A DNA stretch of 64,000 nt from Sedimentibacter sp. zth1 (GTDB lineage Bacteria > Bacillota > Clostridia > Tissierellales > Sedimentibacteraceae): positions 372,001 through 436,000 of the forward strand of contig NZ_CP071445.1 of assembly GCF_017352195.1 (NCBI RefSeq), given 5' to 3'. The position numbers and the translations under genes are program-made. The first letter of the stretch is position 1. The number at the start of each line of letters is the position of its first letter. Shown here in pieces: positions 1 to 8,128 of the stretch. Under the pieces are notes generated by a model, which did not search any database, was not told the origin of the DNA, and was given only the letters and a program-made list of their open reading frames with translations.

Positions 1-2
1 AG

Positions 3-1136
3 TCTAATAATTACAATAATGATAAAGATAATAGGCAATCGTTTGATAGTTATGTATCAAAAAAAATATCACTAAAAGAACATCTGATGTTTCAATTAGG
101 GTTAAGTGTGACTAATAACAAAGAAAGAAAAATCGGTGAGTTTTTGATAGAATCTTTAGATAATAAGGGATATTTATCTTCTACTATACAGGATATTAGT
201 TTTCAAATAGGAGAAAATGCAGTAGATGTAGAAAAGGTTTTACATCTTTTACAATCATTTGATCCTGTTGGAGTAGGTGCAAGAAATTTAAGTGAATGTC
301 TTATGATACAGCTTAAAGAAAAAGGAATTCAAGACAGAAATGCATATATTATAGTTGATAGATATTTAGATGATATAGCTTTTAATAAGATGCAAAAAAT
401 TTCTAAAGAATTGCAAATACCAGTGCAAAGAGTACAAAGTATATGTGATATCATAAAAATGCTTGAACCAAAACCTGCAAGAGGTTTTATAGTTGATAGT
501 GACAATATTAGGTACATAGTACCTGATGTAACAATAGAAAAAATTAATGGAGAATATATCATTATCGTTAATGATTCTAATTTTCCGATGCTTTCTATAA
601 GCGGTTATTATAAGCAAATGGCTGCAGATATAAATGATAAAGAAGCTAACAAGTTTTTGACAGATAAGCTTAATTCATCATTGTGGCTAATTAGGAGCAT
701 TGAGCAAAGACGATTGACACTATACAAAGTTGTAAAATCAATACTTGAATTTCAGAAAGATTTCTTTGAATTTGGTATTGAGGCACTAAGACCATTAGTT
801 TTGAAAGATGTAGCAGAAGATATATCAGTTCACGAATCAACAGTAAGCCGTGCAACTAATGGAAAATATGTTCAAACTCCAAGAGGAATATTTGAGCTTA
901 AATATTTCTTTTCAAGTAGTGTTAAAGATGATAACGGTGGAGATGGTGTTTCATCACTCAGCGTGAAATCACAAATTAAAGAGCTTATAGATAATGAAAA
1001 TACCTCTAAGCCATTGAGTGATCAAAAAATTGCTGATATATTAGAGAACAAAGGTATAAATATATCGAGACGTACAGTAGCTAAATACAGAGATGAAATG
1101 AGAATTCCAGCATCCTCTATGAGAAGAAGATTTTAA
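3..1136 (+). CDS. rpoN: RNA polymerase sigma-54 factor, 5' end missing
   Basis: C-terminal about 377 residues of sigma-54, the factor that recognises -24/-12 promoters and needs an AAA+ activator to open them. The reading frame is open back to the window edge, so the ATG at 87 is internal and the N-terminal activator-interaction region lies outside. Visible parts are the core-binding domain (SLKEHLMFQLG at the start), the DNA-binding segment around DVAEDISVHESTVSRATNGKY, and the RpoN box near the C-terminus (ISRRTVAKYRDEM, canonical ARRTVAKYRE). It ends in RRRF. The two halves of the DNA-binding region are complete, so the gene is probably intact outside the window. It is followed by two hairpins and is not obviously co-transcribed with gap. 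Confidence 0.95.
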   Translation, partial: SNNYNNDKDNRQSFDSYVSKKISLKEHLMFQLGLSVTNNKERKIGEFLIESLDNKGYLSSTIQDISFQIGENAVDVEKVLHLLQSFDPVGVGARNLSECLMIQLKEKGIQDRNAYIIVDRYLDDIAFNKMQKISKELQIPVQRVQSICDIIKMLEPKPARGFIVDSDNIRYIVPDVTIEKINGEYIIIVNDSNFPMLSISGYYKQMAADINDKEANKFLTDKLNSSLWLIRSIEQRRLTLYKVVKSILEFQKDFFEFGIEALRPLVLKDVAEDISVHESTVSRATNGKYVQTPRGIFELKYFFSSSVKDDNGGDGVSSLSVKSQIKELIDNENTSKPLSDQKIADILENKGINISRRTVAKYRDEMRIPASSMRRRF

Positions 1137-1154
1137 TAAAAATTAATATAGAAA

Positions 1155-1190
1155 AACACAGTTTAGATAATATTCGACTAAAATTGTGTT
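1155..1190 (+). terminator. weak terminator-like hairpin after rpoN
   Basis: A 10-bp inverted repeat (AACACAGTTT / AAATTGTGTT, with one G.U pair) lies 20 bases after the rpoN stop. Only a short, interrupted T-run follows (CTTTAT), so termination here may be partial. The stronger hairpin at 1343 could complete it. Confidence 0.45.
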
Positions 1191-1196
1191 CTTTAT

Positions 1197-1260
1197 GGCT
1201 CTTTGTCAATAGTTGGTGTAAGAATTGAATAAATTCTTGTACTGACAAGGCAAAGGGCTA
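1197..1260. repeat. imperfect inverted repeat with ISL3-like ends
   Basis: A 64-bp fold-back segment. The left end GGCTCTTTGTCAAT resembles ISL3-family termini and the right end (TGACAAGGCAAAGGGCT) is its imperfect inverse. The inner arms AAGAATT/AATTCTT are also complementary. No transposase lies between them, so this would be a solo end or a MITE-like relic. The ISL3 link rests on recalled end sequences and is tentative. Confidence 0.4.
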
Positions 1261-1342
1261 TTTTAATGTTCAATAATAAAGTAAGTAATTTAGGGTACAC
1301 AAAAAATTAGTTTAAATGAGTAATTCCAAGATAAATTAATAT

Positions 1343-1369
1343 GACTGCATATAATGCGGTCTTTTTTTT
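1343..1369 (+). terminator. intrinsic terminator between rpoN and gap
   Basis: Stem GACTGCAT / ATGCGGTC (8 bp, one G.U pair), 3-base loop, then eight T. It isolates the first gap gene from upstream transcription. Confidence 0.75.
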
Positions 1370-1418
1370 GATAAACTATATTATTAAAGCATAATATCTT
1401 TTTAATTAATAAAATATG

Positions 1419-1446
1419 TTGCATAAATTAAAATATATGCTATAAT
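1419..1446 (+). promoter_or_regulatory. sigma-A promoter of first gap gene
   Basis: TTGCAT at 1419-1424, 16-bp spacer and TATAAT at 1441-1446, with an upstream TG making an extended -10 (TGCTATAAT). The untranslated leader is about 50 bases, followed by AGGAGG just before the gap ATG. Confidence 0.65.
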
Positions 1447-1505
1447 ATAAAAGAAATATAGCTATATATTACATACTACTTATTTGTGTTTATTAGGAGG
1501 ATATT

Positions 1506-2507
1506 ATGATTAAAGTAGCAATAAATGGATTTGGAAGAATAGGAAGACTTGCATGCAGATTAATGTTAGATTCTAACGATTTTGATGTTGTTGCAATAAA
1601 TACACACTCAGGAGCAGATACATTATCATATTTACTTAAATATGATTCTGCACAAGGAAGTTTTAAAACTGATAAAATAACTAATACAGAAAATGCTATA
1701 CTAGTTGATGGAAAAGAAATAAAAGTTTATGCTGAAAGTGACCCTTTAAACTGTCCTTGGAAAGCATTAGATATAGATATAGTATTAGAATGTACAGGAA
1801 AATTCATAAAAAAAGAAGACGCAGAAAAACATATCACTGCTGGAGCTAAAAAAGTTGTAATTTCTGCACCAGGCAAAGGTGATTTGAAAACTGTTGTATA
1901 TAATGTTAATCAAAATGTTTTAACAAATGATGATAAAATCGTTTCTGGAGCAAGTTGTACAACTAATTGTTTAGCACCGGTTGCTAAAGTATTAAATGAT
2001 AATTTTGGTATTGTAAAAGGATTTATGACAACAGTTCATGCATATACAAAAGACCAAAATTTGCTTGATAACTCACATAAAAAAGGTATTAATGCAAGAC
2101 GTGGACGTTCAGCTGCTACTAACATTGTACCAACATCAACAGGAGCTGCTGTAGCTGTAGGATTGGTATTACCTGAATTGAAAGGTAAATTGGATGGTAT
2201 GGCTCTAAGAGTTCCAACAGTTACTGGTTCAGTAGTAGATTTAGTAGTTGAATTAAAGAAAAATGTAACAGTTGAAGAAATAAACAAAGCATTTAAAAAT
2301 GCAGCAAATGAAACATTAGGATATACAGAAGACCCAATAGTATCAAGCGATGTTATAGGAAGCCATTTTGGTGGAATAGTAGACGCATTGTCAACAAACT
2401 TAATTGAAGTAGAAGGAAAACAAATGGTTAAAATTATTTCATGGTATGATAATGAAATGTCTTATACATCACAATTAGTTAGAACAGCTAAATATATGTG
2501 TAAATAA
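1506..2507 (+). CDS. gap: Glyceraldehyde-3-phosphate dehydrogenase, likely NADP-preferring paralogue
   Basis: A 333-residue phosphorylating GAPDH: interconverts glyceraldehyde-3-phosphate and 1,3-bisphosphoglycerate in the cytosol. INGFGRIGR (residues 6-14) is the dinucleotide loop and SCTTNC carries catalytic Cys151. The cofactor-selecting Asp of NAD enzymes is Thr33 here (VVAINT), and the conserved Leu-Pro pair is Asn189-Ser190 (LLDNSHKKG). The paralogue at 9227 keeps Asp33 and Leu189-Pro190. In Bacillus GAPDH, changes at exactly these positions shift preference to NADP, so a biosynthetic, GapB-like role is inferred. The gene is monocistronic, with its own promoter and terminator and no regulator beside it. 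Confidence 0.93.
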   Translation: MIKVAINGFGRIGRLACRLMLDSNDFDVVAINTHSGADTLSYLLKYDSAQGSFKTDKITNTENAILVDGKEIKVYAESDPLNCPWKALDIDIVLECTGKFIKKEDAEKHITAGAKKVVISAPGKGDLKTVVYNVNQNVLTNDDKIVSGASCTTNCLAPVAKVLNDNFGIVKGFMTTVHAYTKDQNLLDNSHKKGINARRGRSAATNIVPTSTGAAVAVGLVLPELKGKLDGMALRVPTVTGSVVDLVVELKKNVTVEEINKAFKNAANETLGYTEDPIVSSDVIGSHFGGIVDALSTNLIEVEGKQMVKIISWYDNEMSYTSQLVRTAKYMCK

Positions 2508-2534
2508 ATATAAAAATTAAAAATTTGAAAAAAA

Positions 2535-2566
2535 GGTAGCATTTCTTAGAATGCTATCTTTTTTTT
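2535..2566 (+). terminator. terminator of first gap gene
   Basis: Stem GGTAGCATT / AATGCTATC around a 6-base loop, then eight T. It lies 28 bases after the stop codon. Confidence 0.85.
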
Positions 2567-2644
2567 GTTGTTATTAGTTTATGAAAAATTTACTGAAATT
2601 AAATATATTGTAGAAAAGTATAAATTAAAAATAAGATTAGTTAC

Positions 2645-2824
2645 TTATGTAAATTGTCAGGAGTTTCGCGTTCTGGTTATTATAATTATTTTTCAAGAGC
2701 ATCTATTTCTAACTGTTGTATCAAGATGAAAGAGATTTAGAAATATAATAATGTAATAGCTGCACTTAATTTTAATAATCGTAAAAAAGGTGCTAGACAA
2801 ATAAAGATGACTCCTGTTGAATAA
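2645..2824 (+). pseudogene. IS3-family transposase (OrfB) relic
   Basis: Translation gives CKLSGVSRSGYYNYFSR, then one in-frame stop, then NNRKKGARQIKMTPVE and another stop. This matches the N-terminal part of IS150-type IS3 OrfB proteins (SRSGYYNY... followed by ...KGARQIKM). The DDE catalytic domain is absent. A dead fragment, probably left after deletion. TTGACAAAGGG at 2868-2878 nearby may be another insertion-sequence end. Confidence 0.7.
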
Positions 2825-3031
2825 AGAAATCATCTTCTTAATTGCGCCTAGGCTTTTTAAAATTGTCCTTGACAAAGGGTACATTTACTTATAAAATATA
2901 TTAACCTATTGCCAAAAACTCATAATGCTTAGATTAAATTTCTTTTTCTCCTCATGGGAGGGCAAGACGCTTTAATATATTTTTATAAAAAATTTATCCA
3001 GGCAAATAACAAATGAAACTGAAAATTATGA

Positions 3032-3181
3032 CAAATAGTAGAAGAAATAAAAGGTGATGTTAAAAATCGCCATAAATCGTTTTTAAGAAGAAACAAGTTT
3101 ATTGACATACTCACATACATAAATCTATTTATTACACCAATATTATTTATAATTATCGTTTACATAATTAAATTTAAGTAA
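3032..3181 (+). other. possible fragment of a small membrane protein
   Basis: An open frame of 49 codons with no start codon at its 5' end. It has a charged stretch (KNRHKSFLRRNKF), one strongly hydrophobic helix (LFITPILFIIIVYII) and then KFK-stop. It looks like the C-terminal membrane anchor of a gene whose beginning is gone. The family was not recognised. It sits between the IS3 relic and a HicB-like relic, so decay is likely. Confidence 0.25.
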
Positions 3182-3196
3182 AGGAGATATTAAAAA

Positions 3197-3391
3197 ATGA
3201 AGAAAAAAGTAAATTATCCATGTCTAATTATATCTGATGAAAAAGGAACTTTTAGTGTAACATTTCCAGCTTTAAAAATACTAAAGATATGAAAAGGATT
3301 GTTTAAAACTTGTTTTTGAATATTGTCAAGAGATGGCATGATATCACCTGAATCTATTAATATCATTAAAATTGAAGTTAAAAAAAATAGC
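3197..3391 (+). pseudogene. degenerate HicB-like antitoxin
   Basis: A good ribosome site (AAGGAG) and ATG open a 31-codon frame, MKKKVNYPCLIISDEKGTFS then VTFPALK, resembling the HicB start (Y-P-x-x-x-x-D-x-x-G-x-[FY]-S-V-x-F-P). The frame is then lost. A second frame gives DGMISPESINIIKIEVK, like the HicB end (I-P-x-P-S followed by a short strand). At least one frameshift and stops separate the two. No hicA toxin was found beside it. The assignment rests on these short motifs only. Confidence 0.45.
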
Positions 3392-3395
3392 AGGT

Positions 3396-3827
3396 TTAAT
3401 CAATGGAATTTTTTATTGATATTTCATTTTCTTTTAATAAATCTAATAATTTATTTTTATAAGTAGAATCTAAATAACCATATTTTAATTTGCTATCTGC
3501 ATTATGAATAATAAGTACATCATTTTTAGTATCACAAAAAAACACTATATTATATACTATATTTTTATTATTTTCTAGTCTAATTTTACATAGAAAATTT
3601 TCATTATAGGTACTTAAATTAGATATTAATTTTTCATTAGTATATTTTATGTTGGAGATTATATTATTAATATTTTTTATAGTTTCTTTGTTTTTTATAG
3701 AAATTACTCCTATTCTGCTATTTACACTAATTTGTAAGATTTGTTTATTTTTATTTAAGTTAAATAAAATCATTAAACTTGTTACTAAAAAAATAGCAAT
3801 AATAATAAGCGTTATTTTTTTTTTCAT
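3396..3827 (-). CDS. membrane-anchored hypothetical protein
   Basis: 143 residues. The N-terminus (MKKKITLIIIAIFLVTSLMI) is an uncleaved signal anchor, and the remaining 120 residues would face outside. The soluble part is rich in Asn, Lys and Ile, with a central NNIISNIKYTNEKL segment. No family was recognised. The start is supported by GAGGGG placed 7-8 bases upstream. It is monocistronic and convergent with the HicB-like relic. The upstream region at 3830-4000 is extremely A/T-rich and may hold divergent promoters for this gene and the next. Confidence 0.6.
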   Translation of the reverse strand: MKKKITLIIIAIFLVTSLMILFNLNKNKQILQISVNSRIGVISIKNKETIKNINNIISNIKYTNEKLISNLSTYNENFLCKIRLENNKNIVYNIVFFCDTKNDVLIIHNADSKLKYGYLDSTYKNKLLDLLKENEISIKNSID

Positions 3828-4041
3828 AATTAAATTCCCCTCTAAAAATTTAACAAATATAATACAATTTAATTAAATAAAAATTATTTTATATTTATTA
3901 TCTAATATTGATAATTTTAAGTTATCAATATATTATAACATAAATTTATAAAAATAATAAAAAAAAAAAAACACAAATTTCGACAAAAAAATCTATTAAA
4001 ATATATTATAATAAAAAAAAGCATAAAAAGGAGTAAAAAAA

Positions 4042-4758
4042 ATGAAAAAAATATTATCTTTTGTATTAGTAATATTAATACTAGTATCCTCTATGACAAT
4101 TAATGTTTTTGCTGATGAAAACAATAGTACAAAAATTAAATTAGGGGATGTATTTGTTAATGTACCTTATAATGAAAACGACATAATAGTAGAGTATGAA
4201 AAAAATGAAATTGAAATAAGAGCAATAATAAAAGACAAGCATACAGGTGAAATATTAGACATACATGGAGAATATATTCAACCTTTGGACAAGTTACCTC
4301 AAAGTATAATAGAACAATTCCCAGATGAGTTAAAAACTAGAGCAAATAGCTTGAAAGAATCTAATGATATTAATATGGTATCAAGTCAAGGTGATTTTTT
4401 TGTTAAAGTTGTTTACAATGATAAAGTATTTGGTTCTATTGTAGCTAGATTATACTGTGAATTTGAATATTATAGTGAATATAATTATAGAAATGTTACA
4501 AAAATAGTTGATACATATTGGAGAGAAGCTTCAAGTGGTACATTTAAAATAGAAAGAGAAACAAGTAATGCAACAGTATCTGAAGACAAAACAGGAGTAA
4601 CAGTTTGGGGTGGATGTAATATAGTTTTAACAGTTACAAAAGATACTAGTGCTTCTATTGGTATTCCAGCTGTATTTGAATTTAGTCATGAAGTAGGAGA
4701 AACACAATATTATAGAACTACTATTGATGATTTTAGATATTCATATAGTATATATTAA
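4042..4758 (+). CDS. secreted hypothetical protein
   Basis: 238 residues with a clear Sec signal peptide (MKKILSFVLVILILVSS...) and probable cleavage after VFA near residue 25. The mature protein has an N-terminal beta-rich segment (KIKLGDVFVNVPY), a central linker with LDKLPQSIIEQFPDEL, and a C-terminal half rich in aromatic and Thr residues (YYSEYNYRNVTKIVDTYW, GVTVWGGCNIVLTVTKD). Its family is unknown to me. There is only one Cys in the C-terminal half, so no disulfide is evident. AAAAGGAG precedes the ATG. It stands alone with no operon partner. Confidence 0.65.
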   Translation: MKKILSFVLVILILVSSMTINVFADENNSTKIKLGDVFVNVPYNENDIIVEYEKNEIEIRAIIKDKHTGEILDIHGEYIQPLDKLPQSIIEQFPDELKTRANSLKESNDINMVSSQGDFFVKVVYNDKVFGSIVARLYCEFEYYSEYNYRNVTKIVDTYWREASSGTFKIERETSNATVSEDKTGVTVWGGCNIVLTVTKDTSASIGIPAVFEFSHEVGETQYYRTTIDDFRYSYSIY

Positions 4759-4815
4759 GTTTAGTTTCTGTGGATATGAATTGCATGTCTTACTATATTA
4801 ATAAATTTTTATATT

Positions 4816-5334
4816 TTATTTTCTAAATTTACCCAAAAATCTCTTTTTATTCTTAACTTCCTTTTGTTGTTCTTTAGAATAACTTTGAGTTGTTAGAAGT
4901 TGTATATTCTTAGCTTGTAATGTTTGACTTGCTTGTAATGACATATTTGCATTTTCAATCTGTCTATCTTTAATTTTAAGTTGCTCTTGCAAACTCTCAA
5001 TTTGCTTATCTTTTTGTTTTAATTGCTCTTGTAAAAGCTTTGTGTTATCTTCCAACACATTGATAATACTTGATAATTTTAAAAAATCGGAAACTTCGCA
5101 AACAGTTTGCGATTTGGTTTGCGATTGTTTTTCGGTAACTGTTTGCGATTGGTTTTCATTTTTAGTTAAAAACATAGCTTTTATAATGCTTTCACCTTTT
5201 GATGATATGTATAAAGTGTTTCCGTTTTTAATCGCAAACTTAGTTTTTATTTCATCATTTAGCTTATTTCTTATAGCTGTTTTTGATACTCCTATTTCAT
5301 CGGCAAGCTGCTTAATAGTTTTTCCTTTTTTCAT
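4816..5334 (-). CDS. DUF536-like plasmid accessory protein (HTH plus coiled coil)
   Basis: 172 residues. The N-terminus is a helix-turn-helix (IKQLADEIGVSKTAIRNKLN). A Gln/Ser/Thr-rich repeat linker (NQSQTVTEKQSQTKSQTV) follows, then a long coiled coil (LLQEQLKQKDKQIESLQEQL) and a basic tail. This layout is that of DUF536 proteins encoded downstream of Rep_3 initiators on theta plasmids of Firmicutes. Here it follows a Rep fragment and a 42-residue ORF on the same strand, so the three look like an integrated plasmid replication operon. The exact role of DUF536 proteins is not established. GGGG precedes the start. Confidence 0.7.
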   Translation of the reverse strand: MKKGKTIKQLADEIGVSKTAIRNKLNDEIKTKFAIKNGNTLYISSKGESIIKAMFLTKNENQSQTVTEKQSQTKSQTVCEVSDFLKLSSIINVLEDNTKLLQEQLKQKDKQIESLQEQLKIKDRQIENANMSLQASQTLQAKNIQLLTTQSYSKEQQKEVKNKKRFLGKFRK

Positions 5335-5350
5335 ACATTAACCCCTTAAT

Positions 5351-5479
5351 TTAAATATCTTCACTAGCAATTAAGTATTTTAAAAATCCACAATCTGATT
5401 TAACCTCTTGATTTTCCTTGATTTTTAGCAATTTAGTAACACAATGGTCTAAAAATTCATATTGAGTAGGTATGCTCAT
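5351..5479 (-). CDS. small protein in Rep-DUF536 operon
   Basis: A 42-residue ORF (begins MSIPTQYEFLDHCVTKLLKI, ends ASEDI) with GAGGAAG just before its ATG. It ends 16 bases before the DUF536-like gene and starts 34 bases after the Rep fragment, so all three are probably co-transcribed. It is acidic and helical in character with no recognised domain. The ribosome site and operon position are the main support for it being real. Confidence 0.5.
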   Translation of the reverse strand: MSIPTQYEFLDHCVTKLLKIKENQEVKSDCGFLKYLIASEDI

Positions 5480-5513
5480 ATCTTCCTCAAATTTGAATTT
5501 TAACACTTATGCT

Positions 5514-5890
5514 CTATATACATCTTTCTGATATATTTAATCTATCAAGTAAACCCCAAAATTTAGTGTCTTTATATTTAGGTTCTTGGTTCTGCACTTC
5601 ATTAAGAGATATTTGTTCCTCTAAAATATCATTATTTGGTTGTTCATATTGAGCTGATGAAGTGTTGTTAGTATTTTCTTTGTCAAAAGAAAACTCATAA
5701 GCTACAATAGGCTGTCCTCTTTTTCTTGCTTTTATCTTATAGCAAGTTAGATTTTCAAAGTATTGTTTTAATTCTTTAATGCAAGGGTTCAAAATTTTAG
5801 CACCTATTTTCATATTCGTATAACTTTTAGGAACGTCTAAAATTCTATTAAATTCTTCAACTTAATTTTATAAGAAGACAAGTTCTTTTT
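5514..5890 (-). pseudogene. Rep_3-family plasmid initiator, C-terminal relic
   Basis: The frame ending at 5514 reads VEEFNRILDVPKSYTNMKIG, then AKILNPCIKELKQYFENL and GQPIVAYEFSFD. This is the second winged helix of Rep_3 (RepB) initiators, whose pattern is a REIL-x-V-P-x-x-Y segment, a R-V-L-x-P-A-I-x-E-I segment and a G-R/Q-P-V/I-x-x-x-x-F segment. The frame is blocked by a stop at about 5860. A frameshifted SYKIK segment continues the similarity upstream, then it disappears. The N-terminal half, which forms the first winged helix, is missing, so the replicon should be inactive. The ATG at 5813 is internal to the domain. Confidence 0.65.
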
Positions 5891-6139
5891 ATAAATCAAT
5901 CAATCAAACTATAATAATTTTATATTTAAAAAACATTTAATAATATAAATAATTTATGTAAATATAAACAAAAAATATATACAAAAATAATATTAATTTA
6001 GACATAATGGTAAAATTTTTAAAAAATATAAACAGTGGGTTTACAAAATCGAAATAAAAATGTTTTTAATATATGTACGTACAAAAAATAAAAATTCAAA
6101 TAAAAAATTTAAAATGATAACAATTATGGAGGTGTTATT
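5891..6139. other. very A/T-rich intergenic stretch
   Basis: No coding frame is supported. It is almost pure A/T with the short palindromic core TGTACGTACA near 6075. It lies where the N-terminal half of the Rep gene and any plasmid origin would have been, but no iterons are visible. The next gene has GGAGG at 6128-6132. Confidence 0.4.
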
Positions 6140-7156
6140 ATGAAAACAGGTGTTTTTTTAATTAAACATATTGTATCTGGATTATATCTAAATGTATATG
6201 GTGACGAAACAATTGAAGAAGGAAGAAAACTATGTCTTTATTCTTATGTTCCAAATGTTAAAGCTGAACAATGGAGAATAGATAAAGGTAGTTATAGGTT
6301 TCATTTAAAATCAGAATTAGATAATCGCTATCAAATTAGTTCTATTAAAACAGGTCTTTACGAAGATAAACCAACAATTGTAGAGATAATTGAAAACAAT
6401 ACGTTAACATTCGTGCAAACAGACCCTAACAATGATAATGTTTTTATGTTATACGGAAATGGTGGATGGTTAAGACCTGTGGCTAATCATTCTTTAGCTG
6501 ATGTATTTTGGAAAGTTGTAAAAGACGATGCAGATCCTAACAACAAATGGGAATTGATAGATGTTAATTCTCCACCCCCTCAACCAGAAGGATCTAAAAT
6601 TTTAAACCTTAATTTCCGAAATATAAATCAAAGATTTGATGGTTATTATAAAGGAAGTGAGTTTAATCCAGGAGGTGCAAATGATCCGATGTATCAATGG
6701 GGATGTAGTAGATGTTCAGTTGCTTGTATACTTTCAAATATTGAAGGTGTTGAGATTGATCCAAGAGATGTTCCGACAAATCTCAACTATGAAGTTGTTT
6801 TCAGTAATATATCATCTGAAGGAGTTATATCTACAAATGTAACTCACGATGTTTTAGCAGTTAAAGGAAGTTCCGAACAGACTTGCCTATCAGCTATAAA
6901 GCAAAGTATAGACAACGGTATACCAGTTATTGTAAGAGTAGTTTCAGCTGGATCAAATCATTTTTGTATAGCATATGGTTATGAGAATGGTGGAGCTACT
7001 AGAGGAGATATTATAACTTACGATACCATTTGGACAGGAAACACTAAATATGATAATAATACAAATAAATTGTATGGAGAAAAGGCTAATCTCGGAAGAG
7101 TTATAAGTCTTAACTTTGGAAGTGGAAGTTTTAATGAGGTTTTCACTTATATTTAA
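6140..7156 (+). CDS. ricin-type lectin / C39-like cysteine peptidase fusion
   Basis: 338 residues. Residues 1-140 look like a beta-trefoil carbohydrate-binding domain (FLIKHIVSGLYLNVYG, AEQWRID with the QxW signature, GGWLRP). After a Pro-rich linker (SPPPQPEG) comes a papain-fold C39_2-like domain: QWGCSRCSVACILSNIEG supplies the presumed Cys, SNHFCIAYGYENG the His, and ITYDTIW a possible third residue. No signal peptide is visible, so it acts in the cytoplasm or leaves by another route. The substrate is unknown; amidase or peptidase activity is inferred from the fold only. It has GGAGGTG before the ATG and is monocistronic, ending at a shared terminator. Confidence 0.65.
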   Translation: MKTGVFLIKHIVSGLYLNVYGDETIEEGRKLCLYSYVPNVKAEQWRIDKGSYRFHLKSELDNRYQISSIKTGLYEDKPTIVEIIENNTLTFVQTDPNNDNVFMLYGNGGWLRPVANHSLADVFWKVVKDDADPNNKWELIDVNSPPPQPEGSKILNLNFRNINQRFDGYYKGSEFNPGGANDPMYQWGCSRCSVACILSNIEGVEIDPRDVPTNLNYEVVFSNISSEGVISTNVTHDVLAVKGSSEQTCLSAIKQSIDNGIPVIVRVVSAGSNHFCIAYGYENGGATRGDIITYDTIWTGNTKYDNNTNKLYGEKANLGRVISLNFGSGSFNEVFTYI

Positions 7157-7166
7157 ACAAACATTT

Positions 7167-7189
7167 AAAGGGCAGATATTCTGCCCTTT
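7167..7189. terminator. bidirectional terminator
   Basis: A perfect 9-bp stem (AAAGGGCAG / CTGCCCTTT) with a 5-base loop lies between two convergent genes. It overlaps the stop codon of the lipoprotein gene on the opposite strand. The T-run is short on both sides. Confidence 0.75.
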
Positions 7190-7910
7190 ATTTAAGTTTT
7201 ACTGATTGTATAATATGTAATAATGTAGATCTTCGTTCGTGATCATCGTATATTGTCATCCTTAGAATATAATCTTCCACTTTTAAATATACTGTACAGC
7301 TCTGATGAGGATTAAGAAACAATATACCTTCCAAATCATTAAGCGTTTTTATACGTATAGTTCCGTAATTAGAATCACTGTCAAAATTACCTTTATTAAA
7401 GAATCTAAAAAAAGGGCTTAAATTTTCATTAAATGGCATTAAATCGCTAATTTTGTACAATCCAGATATTATAATTATAGAATTCTTACCTGTTGTAGGA
7501 TTTTCTCCTTCAACATGATACCCTCCAATAGTATCTACTACACCGTCAGTAGGATTTACATGTGCTGGCAACAAAACACTTATGCTCAATGGTTCCTCAA
7601 GCTCTACATCCTCTGCTGGATATGTAAAATCGTCTTGGTAACTGTTTTTAAAGGTAACATTCACTTCTTTATAATAATCTTGTACATCTTCTGATAAAGA
7701 AAATTCTAATTTAACATTTTCTTCAGAATCATTTTTATTATTTTTATTTGTTTCATTACTATGATCTATATTGCATACTTCTGAATCTATATTAGCATTG
7801 TTATTAACATTTGAAGTATCATTATCAACAAACTCTGAAGAGCAACTTGTTCCAACAGTAATAATAGTTATTAATATTAAAAATAATATAAATTTTTTCA
7901 TTGTATTCAC
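7188..7910 (-). CDS. putative lipoprotein
   Basis: 240 residues. A hydrophobic N-terminus (MKKFILFLILITIITVGTSC) ends in a Cys that may be lipidated. The lipobox VGTSC is imperfect, with Gly where Leu is usual. An Asn/Asp-rich low-complexity linker follows, then a beta-rich domain including YHVEGENPTTGKNSIIIISG, LFLNPHQSCTVYLKVEDYIL and a closing helix. The family was not recognised. GAGAGGTG precedes the start, with two in-frame ATGs (MNT and MKK) close together. It is convergent with the lectin-peptidase gene and has no other partner. Confidence 0.6.
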   Translation of the reverse strand: MNTMKKFILFLILITIITVGTSCSSEFVDNDTSNVNNNANIDSEVCNIDHSNETNKNNKNDSEENVKLEFSLSEDVQDYYKEVNVTFKNSYQDDFTYPAEDVELEEPLSISVLLPAHVNPTDGVVDTIGGYHVEGENPTTGKNSIIIISGLYKISDLMPFNENLSPFFRFFNKGNFDSDSNYGTIRIKTLNDLEGILFLNPHQSCTVYLKVEDYILRMTIYDDHERRSTLLHIIQSVKLK

Positions 7911-8112
7911 CTCTCAAAGGATTAGTTACATTTTTATTAATTATATACAATTATTTACAATTTATCAATAATAAATTTATTGAATGTTTATATTATTTAT
8001 AATATTAATAAATAATAAACGGAATTATTTATGTGAAATATCTATAAAAAGATAGGAACTAATTAAGATTTATTATAGATTTTAAATAAAACTCCACTTT
8101 TTATATTTTTAG

Positions 8113-8121
8113 TGGTATAAT
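8113..8121 (+). promoter_or_regulatory. extended -10 promoter of cggR-gap operon
   Basis: TGGTATAAT is an extended -10. No good -35 hexamer sits 16-18 bases upstream (CTCCAC/TCCACT), which the TG motif can compensate for. Transcription should start about 8128, directly in front of the operator. Confidence 0.6.
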
Positions 8122-8128
8122 GATAAAG

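Noticed and set aside
3649-3876. Plus-strand hydrophobic frame opposite the membrane-anchored protein at 3396
   Set aside because: It is the complement of an A/T-rich signal-anchor region, with no ribosome site and a worse fit than the minus-strand gene.
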